The notes: generated by a model not told the origin, from the letters alone. 64,000 nt of DNA from Chloroflexota bacterium (GCA_029555965.1 JAKQHY010000081.1:28483-92482), one strand, 5' to 3'. Numbered from the stretch's first letter, positions 46,935 through 58,684 are shown. A program made the numbers and translations.

Positions 46935-46998
46935 CGAATTACGAATTGCAAATTACGAATTACGAATTACGAATTACGAATTACGGATTGTGAATGAC
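46893..46998. repeat. GA-repeat and ATTACGAATT tandem repeat after cysH
   Basis: The end of cysH is a GGGGGAGAGG array. It is followed by about seven units of ATTACGA/ATTGCAA type (46936-46990), reaching nearly to the epimerase Shine-Dalgarno sequence. Confidence 0.85.
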
Positions 46999-47012
46999 GG
47001 AGGTGAGGGGCG

Positions 47013-47948
47013 ATGGACGATAGAAAGGTGATTTTGGTGACGGGCGGGGCCGGGTACATTGGCTCGCAGTTGATTCGGGATTTGGCGACGGACCCGCGCT
47101 TTGCGGGGATGACGGTGCGCATCTACGACAGCTTGCGGCACAAGTTCATGGATGCACTGATGGACTTACCGCCCGCTGGGCATTATGAGTTCATCGAGGG
47201 TGACATCCTGGATCGGCTGAACCTGCGCCGGGCGATGCAGGATGTGGCGGCGGTGGTTCACCTGGCGGCGATTGTCACTACGCCCCTGAGTTTCGATCAC
47301 CCAGAGTGGACGAAGCAGGTCAATCACTGGGGGACGGCGGCAGTGGTAGATTGCGCGTTGGGCGCGGGCGTACACCGGATGATTCAAGCCAGCTCGGCCA
47401 GCGTCTATGGGCCGGGCAATGTGTTTGTCGAGACGGACGGCTGCCGTCCGGTTGGCCCTTACGCCGTCTCCAAGTGCCACGCGGAGGGCGAGGTTTTGCA
47501 GGGACAGGCGCGTGGACTCAAGCCGACGATTGTGCGTCTGGGGACGACCTTCGGCAGCGCGCCGGCCATGCGCTACGACGCCATCGCCAACAAACTGGCT
47601 TACCTCGTCGGCGTGCGGCGGCCTATGGTCATCCACGGCAGCGGCGAGCAAATCCGTCCGCTCATCCACATCCGCGACGCCTCAGCCGTGCTGCGCTTCT
47701 GCCTGACCGAGGCGCAGACGGAAGGCGAGATTCTCAACGCCGTGATGTTCAACCCTTCCGCCAACGAGATCGCCGCCATCTTGCAGCAACTCGTGCCGGA
47801 AGCCACCGTGCGCTACACCGATCAGGACATCTTGACCGAAATCAGCTATGCGGTAGACTCGTCCAAATTGCTGGGGATGGGCTTCCGCCCGCAGGTGAGT
47901 CCGGAAGAGGGTCTGCGGGAAGTGCTCAATCGCTGGCGAGGGTTTTGA
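47013..47948 (+). CDS. NAD-dependent epimerase/dehydratase (extended SDR)
   Basis: The 311-residue protein has GGTGAGG before ATG 47013. It is an extended short-chain dehydrogenase: NAD-binding 'VTGGAGYIGSQLIRDL' (residues 8-23), 'AAVVHLAAIVTTPLS', 'SSASVYGPGN' with the catalytic Ser/Thr region, and YxxxK as 'YAVSKCHAEG' (about 150). The C-terminus ('LLGMGFRPQVSPEEGLREV') is typical for nucleotide-sugar epimerases/dehydratases. The substrate cannot be fixed. No glycan genes flank it directly, since the next gene is a transposase. Confidence 0.88.
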   Translation: MDDRKVILVTGGAGYIGSQLIRDLATDPRFAGMTVRIYDSLRHKFMDALMDLPPAGHYEFIEGDILDRLNLRRAMQDVAAVVHLAAIVTTPLSFDHPEWTKQVNHWGTAAVVDCALGAGVHRMIQASSASVYGPGNVFVETDGCRPVGPYAVSKCHAEGEVLQGQARGLKPTIVRLGTTFGSAPAMRYDAIANKLAYLVGVRRPMVIHGSGEQIRPLIHIRDASAVLRFCLTEAQTEGEILNAVMFNPSANEIAAILQQLVPEATVRYTDQDILTEISYAVDSSKLLGMGFRPQVSPEEGLREVLNRWRGF

Positions 47949-47971
47949 GTTATTTTGACTGGGACAGGATC

Positions 47972-48619
47972 ATGCCACGTTGGGACTATCAAACTTTTTA
48001 CCGACGAGTCTTGCCGCATTGGCAGCCGGGTGGAGTCCCGCTTTTTATCACGTGGCGTTTGGCGGGTTCACTTCCCAAGGTTGTTTCGTTGCAATTCGAG
48101 GAAGAACAACAAAGGTTGGCGGACGATCCCCGACATAGTGATACGCATAGTGATTGGGCGATACAACAACATAAACGCTTGTTTGCAAGGTGGGATGATT
48201 ATCTACATCAGGCTCGACAAGGCCCGCGTTGGCTGGAGCAACCAGAAGTCGCACAAGCAGTACGAGATGTTTTTCATCAGTATGTTGACGATTTTTATAC
48301 TTTGTATGCCTATGTTATCATGGCAAACCATGTACACATACTCATTCAGCCATTGACCGATCGGCGGACTGATCTGCCTGTTCCGTTGCGAGTCATCACT
48401 CAGCGTTTAAAAGGCAGCACTGCCCGATATGCCAATCTCTTATTGAATCGCACCGGACAAGCGTTTTGGGCACAGGAGTCCTATGACCATTGGGCGCGTA
48501 ACCCGCAGGAGACGGCGCGCATCATCAATTACATTGTGAATAACCCGGTAAAAGCCGGTATAGTGAAAAATCCTGAAGACTGGCCCTGGACATGGGTGAG
48601 TGAACTTTTTGAGATTTAG
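47972..48619 (+). CDS. REP-associated tyrosine transposase (RAYT, IS200-like Y1)
   Basis: The 215-residue protein starts at ATG 47972. It is a Y1-type HUH transposase of the RAYT branch: 'FITWRLAGSLP' at the start, the HUH histidines in 'YVIMANHVHILIQPL' (about residues 117-131), 'LKGSTARYANLLL', and the catalytic tyrosine region 'IINYIVNNPVKAGIV' (about 185-199). RAYTs cut single-stranded DNA at short palindromes and are linked to REP/BIME repeats rather than to full insertion sequences. Two hairpin units follow the gene directly (48621-48775), the expected type of partner sequence. The gene looks intact. Confidence 0.93.
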   Translation: MPRWDYQTFYRRVLPHWQPGGVPLFITWRLAGSLPKVVSLQFEEEQQRLADDPRHSDTHSDWAIQQHKRLFARWDDYLHQARQGPRWLEQPEVAQAVRDVFHQYVDDFYTLYAYVIMANHVHILIQPLTDRRTDLPVPLRVITQRLKGSTARYANLLLNRTGQAFWAQESYDHWARNPQETARIINYIVNNPVKAGIVKNPEDWPWTWVSELFEI

Positions 48620-48620
48620 T

Positions 48621-48775
48621 TTGGCGCAGCAAACTGAAGTTTGCGTTACGTGGCGCTATGTAACCCGAACTTTAGTTCGGCTTTTGTTGCCAATGTATAT
48701 GAGTTTATGGCGCAGCAAACTGAAGTTTGCGTTACGTGACGCTATGTAACCCGAATTTCAGTTCGGCTTTTTTGT
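48621..48775. repeat. tandem REP-like units downstream of the RAYT gene
   Basis: Two copies 86 bases apart. Each has the palindrome GCAAACTGAAGTTTGC (48629-48644; 48715-48730), a GTTAC...GTAAC stem, and CCGAACTTTAGTTCGG (48665-48680) or its eroded form (48751-48766), then CTTTT. This is the same order of CTGAAG and CTTTAG palindromes as in elements A, B and C. The second copy ends about 40 bases before the bacterial-type valS start. Confidence 0.85.
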
Positions 48776-48803
48776 TATTGTAAAATTAATTTTGAGGAAT
48801 ATT

Positions 48804-51533
<2,730 letters not shown>

Positions 51534-51570
51534 GAGTGAGGACTGAGGACTAAGGACTGAGGAGAAGACT

Positions 51571-52296
51571 ATGCCAACGCGAAGAGAACAGAAGCGCGCG
51601 AAGCACGAGGCCAAGCGCAAGGAGAAACGCAAGGAGGCGGCGCGGCAATCGGCGCCGCGCAGCTTGAAAAGCTTGTTGACAACGGCGCTCAACTGGCCGG
51701 TGGCGGAATGTTGGGCGAACAAAGACTGGAAGGACTCCACCAAACTCAACCAGGTGGTGGTGGCGCGGCGCAATCCGGCGACGGGTGAGATTTATGCGGG
51801 AATGTACCTGGTGGATCGCGCCTGCCTGGGGGTGAAAGATGCCTATGCAGCCAACTTTGCCTCTATGACGAACTTCCATCGGGAATTGATAGATAAGGTC
51901 AAGCAGCGCCAGGGTATGACGAAGGTGGACTTCAACCTGGCGGCGGCTATCGTCAAAGCCGGGCTGGAGTATGCCGCTTCCCTGGATTTGCATCCCCATC
52001 GAGACTATCGAGAAGCGTCCATCTTGCTGCGCGACGCCGAACCGGATGCCCTTGTCCCCACCGTTCCTGTCGGCGGGCCGGAAGGGAAACCGTTCTTTGT
52101 GGCCGGGCCGTATGACAACACTGAGCGGATTATGGCGCACTTGATGCGCCGTCTTGGCCCGGAGGGGTTCCATTACCTGATGCCGATGGGGCCGGATATG
52201 GAATTTATGGATATGGATGAGGAAGAATTCGAAGACTGGGAAATAGTGGAACCTGACGATGATGGTGTGATTGATGTGGAATCGCGGGAAATCTGA
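51571..52296 (+). CDS. conserved protein of unknown function with basic N-terminus
   Basis: The 241-residue protein (ATG at 51571, GAGGAGA upstream) has a very basic, helical N-terminus ('EQKRAKHEAKRKEKRKEA') that could bind nucleic acid or the ribosome. A globular middle follows ('WPVAECWANKDWKDSTKLNQ', 'VVVARRNPATGEIYAGMYLVD') and then an acidic tail ('DMDEEEFEDWEIVEPDDD'). It lies 37 bases after valS, with a GGACTGAGGACTAAGG repeat in between, and ends at a strong terminator. Not recognised; membership of a known family cannot be claimed. A small translation-linked role is possible by context only. Confidence 0.75.
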   Translation: MPTRREQKRAKHEAKRKEKRKEAARQSAPRSLKSLLTTALNWPVAECWANKDWKDSTKLNQVVVARRNPATGEIYAGMYLVDRACLGVKDAYAANFASMTNFHRELIDKVKQRQGMTKVDFNLAAAIVKAGLEYAASLDLHPHRDYREASILLRDAEPDALVPTVPVGGPEGKPFFVAGPYDNTERIMAHLMRRLGPEGFHYLMPMGPDMEFMDMDEEEFEDWEIVEPDDDGVIDVESREI

Positions 52297-52308
52297 CCCA
52301 TCATTGAC

Positions 52309-52350
52309 GCGCAGGCCGGAAGCTCACCAGGGCTTCCGGCCTGCGCGCGT
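52309..52350 (+). terminator. strong terminator after the valS downstream gene
   Basis: CGCAGGCCGGAAG pairs with CTTCCGGCCTGCG (about 52311-52346), followed by CGCGTTT. A 13-bp perfect stem; a short T-run. Confidence 0.7.
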
Positions 52351-52404
52351 TTCGCGCATTTACGCAATCTATTGTATAATGCCTTCGTTTCTGAATGATT
52401 GACA

Positions 52405-52472
52405 GGACTGGGGGATTGGGGACTGGTCGCGCCGCGATTCCTACTCCCTACTCCCTACTCCCTAATCCCTAT
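52405..52472. repeat. GGGGATTGGGGA / ACTCCCTACTCCC hairpin repeat
   Basis: 'TGGGGGATTGGGGACTGG' is answered by 'TACTCCCTACTCCCTACTCC'. It lies directly before the dinG-type Shine-Dalgarno sequence, and a TATAAT-like sequence at about 52373 may be the promoter. Confidence 0.7.
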
Positions 52473-52487
52473 TTTTTGAAGGACTTT

Positions 52488-55385
52488 ATGGCTAAAACCT
52501 ACGTAGCTCTGGATTTAGAAACCACCGGCCTCGACCCGATGCGCGACGCCATCATCGAAATCGGCGCGCTGCGTTTTGAGGGCGAGCGGCAGGTGGAAAA
52601 GTTCTCCACCTTTGTCAATCCGGGGCGCAAAATCCCCCCGTTTGTGACGGAATTGACCGGCATCACGGATCGGGACGTGGAATCCGCGCCCGGCATCCGC
52701 CGCATTCTCCCCGACCTGGCGTATTTTGTGGGACGCGATCCGGTGGTGGGCCATAACATCGGTTTTGACCTGTCTTTCTTGCGCCAGCACAATACCCTGC
52801 AAGGCCAGTCCTCCATTGACACCTTCGAGCTGGCCGGCATCCTCGTGCCGCACGCCGGGCGGTACAGCCTGGCGAACCTCGTCCGCGAGATGGCGATTGA
52901 TCTGCCGGAACAGACGCATCGTGCGCTGGACGACGCGGTGATGGCGCACGCGCTCTTCATCGCGCTGTTGGAACGCGCGGCGCAGCTTCCGCAGCAGACC
53001 TTGCGCGAATTGGTCAACCTGGGGGCGCGGATCAACTGGGGGCCGGGGCACTTTTTCCGCGACGCGCTGTATCTGCGCGAACGGCAGGGCTTTCGCGGCG
53101 GCATCGGCGCGCAGTTGGCCGCCCGGCGTGGCGGCGACGCGGCCGGCCCGCTGTTCGTCACCGAGGAAGAGGAGTTCGAACCGCTGGAGCCGCGCAAGGA
53201 GCCGCTGCCGATTGACGTGGAGGCGCTGTCCGCCCTGCTTGACCCGGACGGCCCTTTGTCCGAGGCTTTCCCCGAATACGAAAGTCGCCCGCAGCAATTG
53301 GAGATGTTGCAGGCCGTCGCTCACGCCTTCAACGAAGGCGGGCACTTACTCGTCGAGGCGGGCACGGGCACGGGCAAGTCGCTCGCCTATTTGCTGCCGG
53401 CCATTGAGTGGGCGGTGCAGAACGGGCAGCGCGTGGTCGTCTCCACCAACACCATCAACTTGCAGGAACAGTTGGCGAACAAAGACCTGCCGGAATTGCG
53501 CAAAGCCCTCTACGAGTTCCGCACGCAAATCTTGAAGGGGCGCTCGCATTACCTGTGCCGCCATCAATTCCAGTCGTTGCGGCGGCGCGGGCCGATGGCG
53601 GAGTCGGAAATGACGGTGCTGGCGAAGGTGCTGATCTGGCTGCCCAACACGCTCGACGGCGACGCCGACGGCCTGTTTATGCCCACTGCCGAAGAACGCG
53701 GCGTGTGGCACACGTTGTCGGCGGCCAACGAGGCGTGCGACCCGGAGCACTGCCGCTTCTACCAGGGCGACGAGTGCTTTTTCTATCGCGCGCGCGCCAA
53801 AGCCGAGGGCGCGCACATCCTCATCGTCAACCACGCGCTTTTGCTGGCCGACGTGGTCACGGAAAACCGCGTGCTGCCGGAGTACGGCCTGCTCATCGTG
53901 GACGAGGCGCACCATCTGGAACGCGCCACCACCGACGCGCTGCGCTATACGGTCAGCGGCCCGGCGTTGAATCGTACCCTGGATGAACTGCGGCGTGGGA
54001 CCGGCGGTTTTCCCGCGTTGTTGGAAGAACTGGCGCAGGTGGCCGAAGGGCTATCCGGTCGGGATCAGGTGAAGTTTGGCGATACGTTGAACCGCCTTGA
54101 CGATCTGGCCGAGCGCGTGCAGCATCAACTGGACGTGCTGTTTAGCGATTTCGAGATGGTGATGGGCGAGCAGGCCAGCAACAACCCCTACGGGGCGCGG
54201 TTGCGCGTGACGCCGTCGGTGCGCACGCGCCCGCAGTGGGACGAACTGCGGCGGGCCTGGGCGCAGGTCGCGCCGAATTTCGGGTTGTTGGTGGAGTCCC
54301 TGGAACAGCTCACGCAGACGTTTGAGACGCTGAATAACACTGGCGCGGAAATTGAGGGGACGCGGGCGCGGCTGCTGGGCGTTTCCCGGCGGCTGTCCGA
54401 GGCCAACGGGCAACTGGGCTATTTTGTGGCCGAACCTGCCGGCAATTCCATCTATTGGATGGAGTCGCGCGACCGGTATCCGGCCACGCTCAACGCAGTG
54501 CCGCTGCACGTGGGCGCCCTGATCCGCGAGCATCTTTTCAACAAGAAGCGCGCGGTCATTTTGACCTCGGCCACGCTGCGGGTGGCGGGCAGCTTCGATT
54601 ATTTGCGCGCGCGGCTGGGCGCAGAGGCGGCGGACGAACTGACCGTCGGCTCGCCGTTTGACTATCATTCGGCGGCGTTGCTCTACATCGCCACCGATCT
54701 GCCGGAGCCGAAGAATCCGGGTCACCAGCAACTTTTAAATCAGACGCTCATCGAATTATTCCGAGCCACTCAGGGCCGCGCGTTGGCGCTCTTCACGGCC
54801 TACACGCAGCTCAAGGCGACAGCGGAAGGGATCACCGGCACGCTGGCGCGGGAGGGGATCACCGTCTATTCGCAGGGCACCGGCAGTTCGCGCGCGCAGT
54901 TGTTGGAAAGTTTCCGCAAGGGCGACCGGGCGGTGCTGTTGGGGACGCGCTCGTTCTGGGAGGGCGTGGACGTGCCGGGCGACGCGCTGTCGTGCGTGGT
55001 CATCACCAAATTGCCCTTCGACGTCCCGGATGAGCCGGTGATCGCGGCGCGCGCCGAGGGTTACGACGACCCGTTCAACGAGTACATGGTGCCGGAGGCG
55101 GTGCTGCGGTTTACGCAGGGGTTCGGGCGGCTGATTCGCACCGCGTCGGATATGGGGATCGCGGTGGTGCTGGATCAGCGCATCCTCACCAAACAGTACG
55201 GGCGCAGCTTCCTGGACTCGCTGCCCGATCCGCAAGTCTATCGCGGCTCGCGCAAGGAGCTGCCGGACATCGCCGCCCGCTGGCTGAGCGGGAAGCCGCT
55301 GCCCGTCGTCGCTTCCGACTCGGACGGGGGCGATTCGTGGGGGCCTCCGCCGCCGGAAGACCCGCCCTGGTTTTGGGGCGCGTGA
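52488..55385 (+). CDS. DnaQ-type 3'-5' exonuclease fused to DinG-family helicase
   Basis: ATG 52488 with GAAGGA; 965 residues. The N-terminal exonuclease (about 1-170) has 'YVALDLETTGLDP', 'VGHNIGFDLSFLR' and 'HRALDDAVMAHALF', the DEDDh motifs. The XPD/DinG-type superfamily 2 helicase has 'EAGTGTGKSLAYLLP' (about 284-298), 'YLCRHQF' with 'EACDPEHCRFYQGDEC', the four cysteines expected to bind a [4Fe-4S] cluster, and 'LIVDEAHHLER' (about 468). C-terminal helicase motifs such as 'GTRSFWEGVDVPG' and 'FTQGFGRLIRTASD' complete it. The enzyme unwinds DNA, DNA-RNA or R-loops in repair. The combination is a known architecture in Firmicutes and Chloroflexota. Confidence 0.93.
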   Translation: MAKTYVALDLETTGLDPMRDAIIEIGALRFEGERQVEKFSTFVNPGRKIPPFVTELTGITDRDVESAPGIRRILPDLAYFVGRDPVVGHNIGFDLSFLRQHNTLQGQSSIDTFELAGILVPHAGRYSLANLVREMAIDLPEQTHRALDDAVMAHALFIALLERAAQLPQQTLRELVNLGARINWGPGHFFRDALYLRERQGFRGGIGAQLAARRGGDAAGPLFVTEEEEFEPLEPRKEPLPIDVEALSALLDPDGPLSEAFPEYESRPQQLEMLQAVAHAFNEGGHLLVEAGTGTGKSLAYLLPAIEWAVQNGQRVVVSTNTINLQEQLANKDLPELRKALYEFRTQILKGRSHYLCRHQFQSLRRRGPMAESEMTVLAKVLIWLPNTLDGDADGLFMPTAEERGVWHTLSAANEACDPEHCRFYQGDECFFYRARAKAEGAHILIVNHALLLADVVTENRVLPEYGLLIVDEAHHLERATTDALRYTVSGPALNRTLDELRRGTGGFPALLEELAQVAEGLSGRDQVKFGDTLNRLDDLAERVQHQLDVLFSDFEMVMGEQASNNPYGARLRVTPSVRTRPQWDELRRAWAQVAPNFGLLVESLEQLTQTFETLNNTGAEIEGTRARLLGVSRRLSEANGQLGYFVAEPAGNSIYWMESRDRYPATLNAVPLHVGALIREHLFNKKRAVILTSATLRVAGSFDYLRARLGAEAADELTVGSPFDYHSAALLYIATDLPEPKNPGHQQLLNQTLIELFRATQGRALALFTAYTQLKATAEGITGTLAREGITVYSQGTGSSRAQLLESFRKGDRAVLLGTRSFWEGVDVPGDALSCVVITKLPFDVPDEPVIAARAEGYDDPFNEYMVPEAVLRFTQGFGRLIRTASDMGIAVVLDQRILTKQYGRSFLDSLPDPQVYRGSRKELPDIAARWLSGKPLPVVASDSDGGDSWGPPPPEDPPWFWGA

Positions 55386-55515
55386 GACGAGAGGGGGAGA
55401 GGGGGAGAGGGGGAGAGTGGGAGACAAGGAGTGGGGGCGATTTAGCCAGTAGTCCTCATGACTCATTACCCATGACTCATTACCCATTTGCCAATCCCCA
55501 CTCCCTAATCCCTAT
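55386..55515. repeat. three stacked repeat classes upstream of plsX
   Basis: 'GAGGGGGAGAGGGGG' units (55389-55419), then 'ATGACTCATTACCCATGACT' units (55459-55488), then 'AATCCCCACTCCCTAATCCC' (55493-55512). No gene in the gap. Confidence 0.75.
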
Positions 55516-55530
55516 TTTCTTGGAGGACTT

Positions 55531-56577
55531 ATGCGGATTGTCGTAGATGCTTTTGGTTCAGATGCTTGCCCCGGGCCGGATGTGGCGGGGGCGGTGATGG
55601 CGGCCCGCGAGTGGGATGATGAGATCATCCTCGTGGGGCCGGAGGAGCGCGTGCGGGCGGAGCTGGCGAAGCACGACGTGACGGGCCTCAAGGTGCGCGT
55701 CGTTCACGCGCCGGACGTGCTGACGATGGCCGATCACTCCGACGCGGTGCGCGACAAGGTGGATTCGTCCATCCGCGTGGGGTTGCGGCTGGTGAAGAAC
55801 GGCGAGGCGGACGCCTTTGTCTCGGCGGGCAACACCATCGCGTGCCTGTCGGGGGCCATCTTCGAGCTGCGGCGGATTCGCGGGATTCGCCGGCCGGCCC
55901 TGTGTACGCTTTACCCGGCGGCGTTTGCGCCGCTGGTGTTCCTCGATATGGGCGCGACGGCGGACCCCAAGCCGGAGTACCTGCTCCAATTCGCCGAGAT
56001 GGGCGCGCTGTATGCGGAGAAGGTGTTGGGCATTGCGCATCCGCGCGTGGGATTGCTCGCCAACGGCGAAGAGGAAGAGAAGGGGACGATGGTGTTGCGC
56101 GACACCTTCAAGGTTTTCCGGGAGAGCACGCTGAACTTCGTCGGCAACATCGAGCCGAAGGACGCGGTTAAAGGGCATACGGACGTGCTTGTGACGGATG
56201 GGTTCACCGGCAACATCATGATCAAAACCACCGAAGCGACCGCCTCGTTTGTCGCGCGGTTGTTGAAGAAGCACTTTTGGGCCAATCCCTGGTCTAAACT
56301 GGGCCTGTTGTTGATGCTTCCCGGCCTGTTGTTGGCGCTGCCGGGTCTACTCGTCTTGTTCCCGCAATTCAAGAGCGTCGTCAAGCGGCTGGACTATGCC
56401 GAATACGGCGGTGGTCTGCTGCTGGGCGTAGACGGCGTGGTGATTGTGGGCCACGGACGTTCTAACGCCAAGGCCATCAAGAACGCCGTGCGCCAGGCGC
56501 GCGGGGCCGTCCGGGGCAACGTGATCGGTGCGATTAAAGCGGGGCTGGACGCGAAATCCCACGAGGAGCCTGCATGA
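55531..56577 (+). CDS. plsX: phosphate acyltransferase PlsX
   Basis: The 348-residue protein starts 'MRIVVDAFGSDACPGPDV' where the family usually has MGGDHAP, so this is a variant. TTGGAGGA precedes the ATG. 'TMADHSDAVRDKVDSSI', 'AFVSAGNTIACLSGAIFEL' and 'TRGCAM'-like segments are replaced by the local equivalents 'GIRRPALCTLYPAAF' and 'LLANGEEEEKGTMVLRDT'. PlsX makes acyl-phosphate from acyl-ACP for the PlsY step. The stop overlaps the fabF start by four bases (ATGA), and the pairing plsX-fabF is common in Firmicutes and Chloroflexota lipid operons. Confidence 0.93.
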   Translation: MRIVVDAFGSDACPGPDVAGAVMAAREWDDEIILVGPEERVRAELAKHDVTGLKVRVVHAPDVLTMADHSDAVRDKVDSSIRVGLRLVKNGEADAFVSAGNTIACLSGAIFELRRIRGIRRPALCTLYPAAFAPLVFLDMGATADPKPEYLLQFAEMGALYAEKVLGIAHPRVGLLANGEEEEKGTMVLRDTFKVFRESTLNFVGNIEPKDAVKGHTDVLVTDGFTGNIMIKTTEATASFVARLLKKHFWANPWSKLGLLLMLPGLLLALPGLLVLFPQFKSVVKRLDYAEYGGGLLLGVDGVVIVGHGRSNAKAIKNAVRQARGAVRGNVIGAIKAGLDAKSHEEPA

Positions 56578-57830
56578 ACCTGCACCGCAACGGCCGTCCG
56601 CGCGTGGTGATCACCGGGATGGGCGCACTGACGCCGCTGGGACTGACCGCGCGCGAAACGTGGGAGAACCTCCTGGCCGGCAAGTCCGGCATCGGGCCGA
56701 TCACCCGCTTTGACGCTTCTGCCTTGCCCACACGCATTGCCGGCGAAGTCAAGGGCTTTGATCCCGAAGCGTATCTGCCGCGCAAAGAGGCCCGGCGGAT
56801 GGCGCGCTGCTCCCAACTGGCGGTCGGGGCGGCGCAGGATGCGCTGAAGGATGCCGGATTGACGATCCCGGTCGCCGAGGGAGAGCGCACCGGCACCGCC
56901 GTCGGGGTGGGGATGGGCGGTCTGGATTGGGCCGTTGAAAACTCCCAGAAATTTTGGCGGCAGGGATTGGCGGGCGCCAGCCCGTTCGCGCTGGTGTCTT
57001 CGCTGCCGAATATGCCCTCGTATCACGTCAGTATGCTGGCCGGGGCGATGGGGCCGGTGATCAACCCGGTGGCGGCGTGCGCGACCAGTGTGCAGGCCAT
57101 CGGCGAGGGACTGGAGCTGATCCGGCAGGGCCGCGCCGACGTGGTGATCGCGGGCGGCTCGGAGGGGCTGATCATTGACGTGGCGATTGCCGGTTTCATT
57201 GCGATGGGGGCGTTATCCAGCCGCAATGACGAGCCAGAGCGCGCCTCGCGACCTTTCGACAAGGATCGGGATGGGCTGGTCTTTGCGGAGGGCGCGGGGA
57301 TCGTGATTCTGGAATCGCTGGTACACGCGCAGGCGCGGGGGGCGCAGATTTACGCGGAGGTGTTGGGGTACGCCACGTCTGCCGACGCCTACCACATCGC
57401 GCGGCCCGACCCGGAGGCGCACGGCATCCGGCGGGCTATCCAATGGGCTTTGGCGGATGCGGGCGTCGCGCCGGAGGAAGTGGACTACGTGAACGCGCAT
57501 GGCACCTCCACGCCCATCAACGATGTCACCGAGACGTATGCGCTCAAGCAGGTTTTTGGCGACCATGCCTATCGGCTGGCAATCAGTTCGACGAAATCGG
57601 CATTGGGGCATACAATGGGGGCGGCTGGCGGGATAGAGACGATTATGACGGCGTTGGCGCTGCAAGCGGGCCTCGTGCCGCCGACCCTCAATCTCGACAA
57701 TCCCGATCCGGCGTGCGACCTGGATTACGTTCCCTGGACGCCGCGTCAGGCGAACATCCGCGTGGCGCTCAAGAATGCGTTCGGCTTTGGCGGTCAAAAC
57801 GCCTGTTTACTCTTGCAGCGGTGGAATTAG
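56574..57830 (+). CDS. fabF: beta-ketoacyl-ACP synthase II (FabF)
   Basis: The 418-residue thiolase-fold condensing enzyme has catalytic Cys in 'NPVAACATSVQAIGEG' (about 168), His in 'YVNAHGTSTPINDVTET' (about 307) and His in 'STKSALGHTMGAAGG' (about 344). The fatty-acid elongation class is shown by 'VVITGMGALTPLGLTARETW' at the start. It starts inside the plsX stop, so it is translationally coupled. Together with PlsX it links chain elongation to phospholipid entry. No fabD, fabG or acpP is seen nearby. Confidence 0.95.
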   Translation: MNLHRNGRPRVVITGMGALTPLGLTARETWENLLAGKSGIGPITRFDASALPTRIAGEVKGFDPEAYLPRKEARRMARCSQLAVGAAQDALKDAGLTIPVAEGERTGTAVGVGMGGLDWAVENSQKFWRQGLAGASPFALVSSLPNMPSYHVSMLAGAMGPVINPVAACATSVQAIGEGLELIRQGRADVVIAGGSEGLIIDVAIAGFIAMGALSSRNDEPERASRPFDKDRDGLVFAEGAGIVILESLVHAQARGAQIYAEVLGYATSADAYHIARPDPEAHGIRRAIQWALADAGVAPEEVDYVNAHGTSTPINDVTETYALKQVFGDHAYRLAISSTKSALGHTMGAAGGIETIMTALALQAGLVPPTLNLDNPDPACDLDYVPWTPRQANIRVALKNAFGFGGQNACLLLQRWN

Positions 57831-57902
57831 ACCCGCGCGCGAGGGTGTGAAGAACGTTCAACTTTTGACTTTATACTTTTGACTATTTGCGGAGGAGGGG
57901 GG

Positions 57903-58610
57903 ATGCGGATTGTCACGAATGAAACTCACATTAACAGCCGCACACGTTGGGGTGAACGGGCGCCTCTGGCCGGATTGCTTTTGTTAGCCGCCGCGACCTT
58001 GCTCATTTTCTGGCGTCCAGACTTGATTTGGGCCACGACCGTGGTGGTAACGCTGGGCTTTATCGTCTCACTCATTGGTAGTTATTTAGGAGATCGGTAT
58101 GTCGGCCCGCTGGCGCATCACAAGAAAGTTCCAGAGGCCTTGAAGGGGCTGGATAATGATTATGCGCTTTTGATGTACAAGACGCCTTTCCCTTTCGTTC
58201 TCGTCAGTCCTGGGGGGGTGACGGTCATCACGGTGAAGTCGCAGGGCGGCGAGATTGCCTACGTCAAAGGTCGCTGGAAGCACCGGGAGAAGTTAGGGTG
58301 GCTGCGGCGCTTTGCCGGGCAAGAGAGCCTGGGCCGGCCGGATCGTCTGGCGCAGGCCGAAGCGGACGATTTCCAAAATTTTTTGGGAAAGCGGATGCCG
58401 GAGGGGGTGGACGTTCCGGTCCGCCCGGCAATTTTGTTCATCAATCCTAATATACAACTAGAGGCGGACGATTCGCCGGTTCCCGCGTTTATCTCCGCGC
58501 ACTTTAAGCATTGGTTGCGCAAGGAGGGCCGCTTGCCGAAGTTGGGCAGTGAGGCGCAGCAGCAATTGGCGGTGGCGCTGAAACTGGAAGAAGCGGTAGC
58601 CGACGAATAG
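57903..58610 (+). CDS. membrane-anchored NERD-like protein
   Basis: ATG 57903 has GGAGGAGG upstream; 235 residues. Two hydrophobic helices at about 23-40 and 45-65 ('LLLLAAATLLIFWRP', 'TVVVTLGFIVSLIGSYLG') form a hairpin, followed by a soluble domain with 'FPFVLVSPGGVTVITVKSQGG', which matches the nuclease-related-domain pattern (VxVIExKxxxG) with the acidic residue replaced by Thr and the Lys kept. 'YVKGRWKHREK' follows. It could be a catalytically altered NERD protein. It ends at a good terminator. The function is unknown. Confidence 0.75.
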   Translation: MRIVTNETHINSRTRWGERAPLAGLLLLAAATLLIFWRPDLIWATTVVVTLGFIVSLIGSYLGDRYVGPLAHHKKVPEALKGLDNDYALLMYKTPFPFVLVSPGGVTVITVKSQGGEIAYVKGRWKHREKLGWLRRFAGQESLGRPDRLAQAEADDFQNFLGKRMPEGVDVPVRPAILFINPNIQLEADDSPVPAFISAHFKHWLRKEGRLPKLGSEAQQQLAVALKLEEAVADE

Positions 58611-58638
58611 ACGCCAAACAGCGGTGAATTTACGAATA

Positions 58639-58668
58639 ACGGCCCGGTCTGATGACCGGGCCGTTTTA
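58639..58668. terminator. intrinsic terminator between convergent genes
   Basis: ACGGCCCGGTC (58639-58649) pairs with GACCGGGCCGT (58654-58664), loop TGAT, followed by TTTT on the plus strand. Confidence 0.85.
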
Positions 58669-58684
58669 ATGTGTGGGGTGAGGC

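Noticed and set aside
46935..46998. CRISPR-like array (ATTACGAATT units)
   Set aside because: Units are about 8 bases without spacers and no cas genes are near; it is a simple tandem repeat.
47306..47971. In-frame N-terminal extension of the RAYT gene by about 220 codons
   Set aside because: It overlaps the epimerase gene in another frame; ATG 47972 gives a normal-length RAYT.
48621..48803. T-box upstream of the second valS
   Set aside because: No TGGNACC motif; the region consists of two REP-like units.
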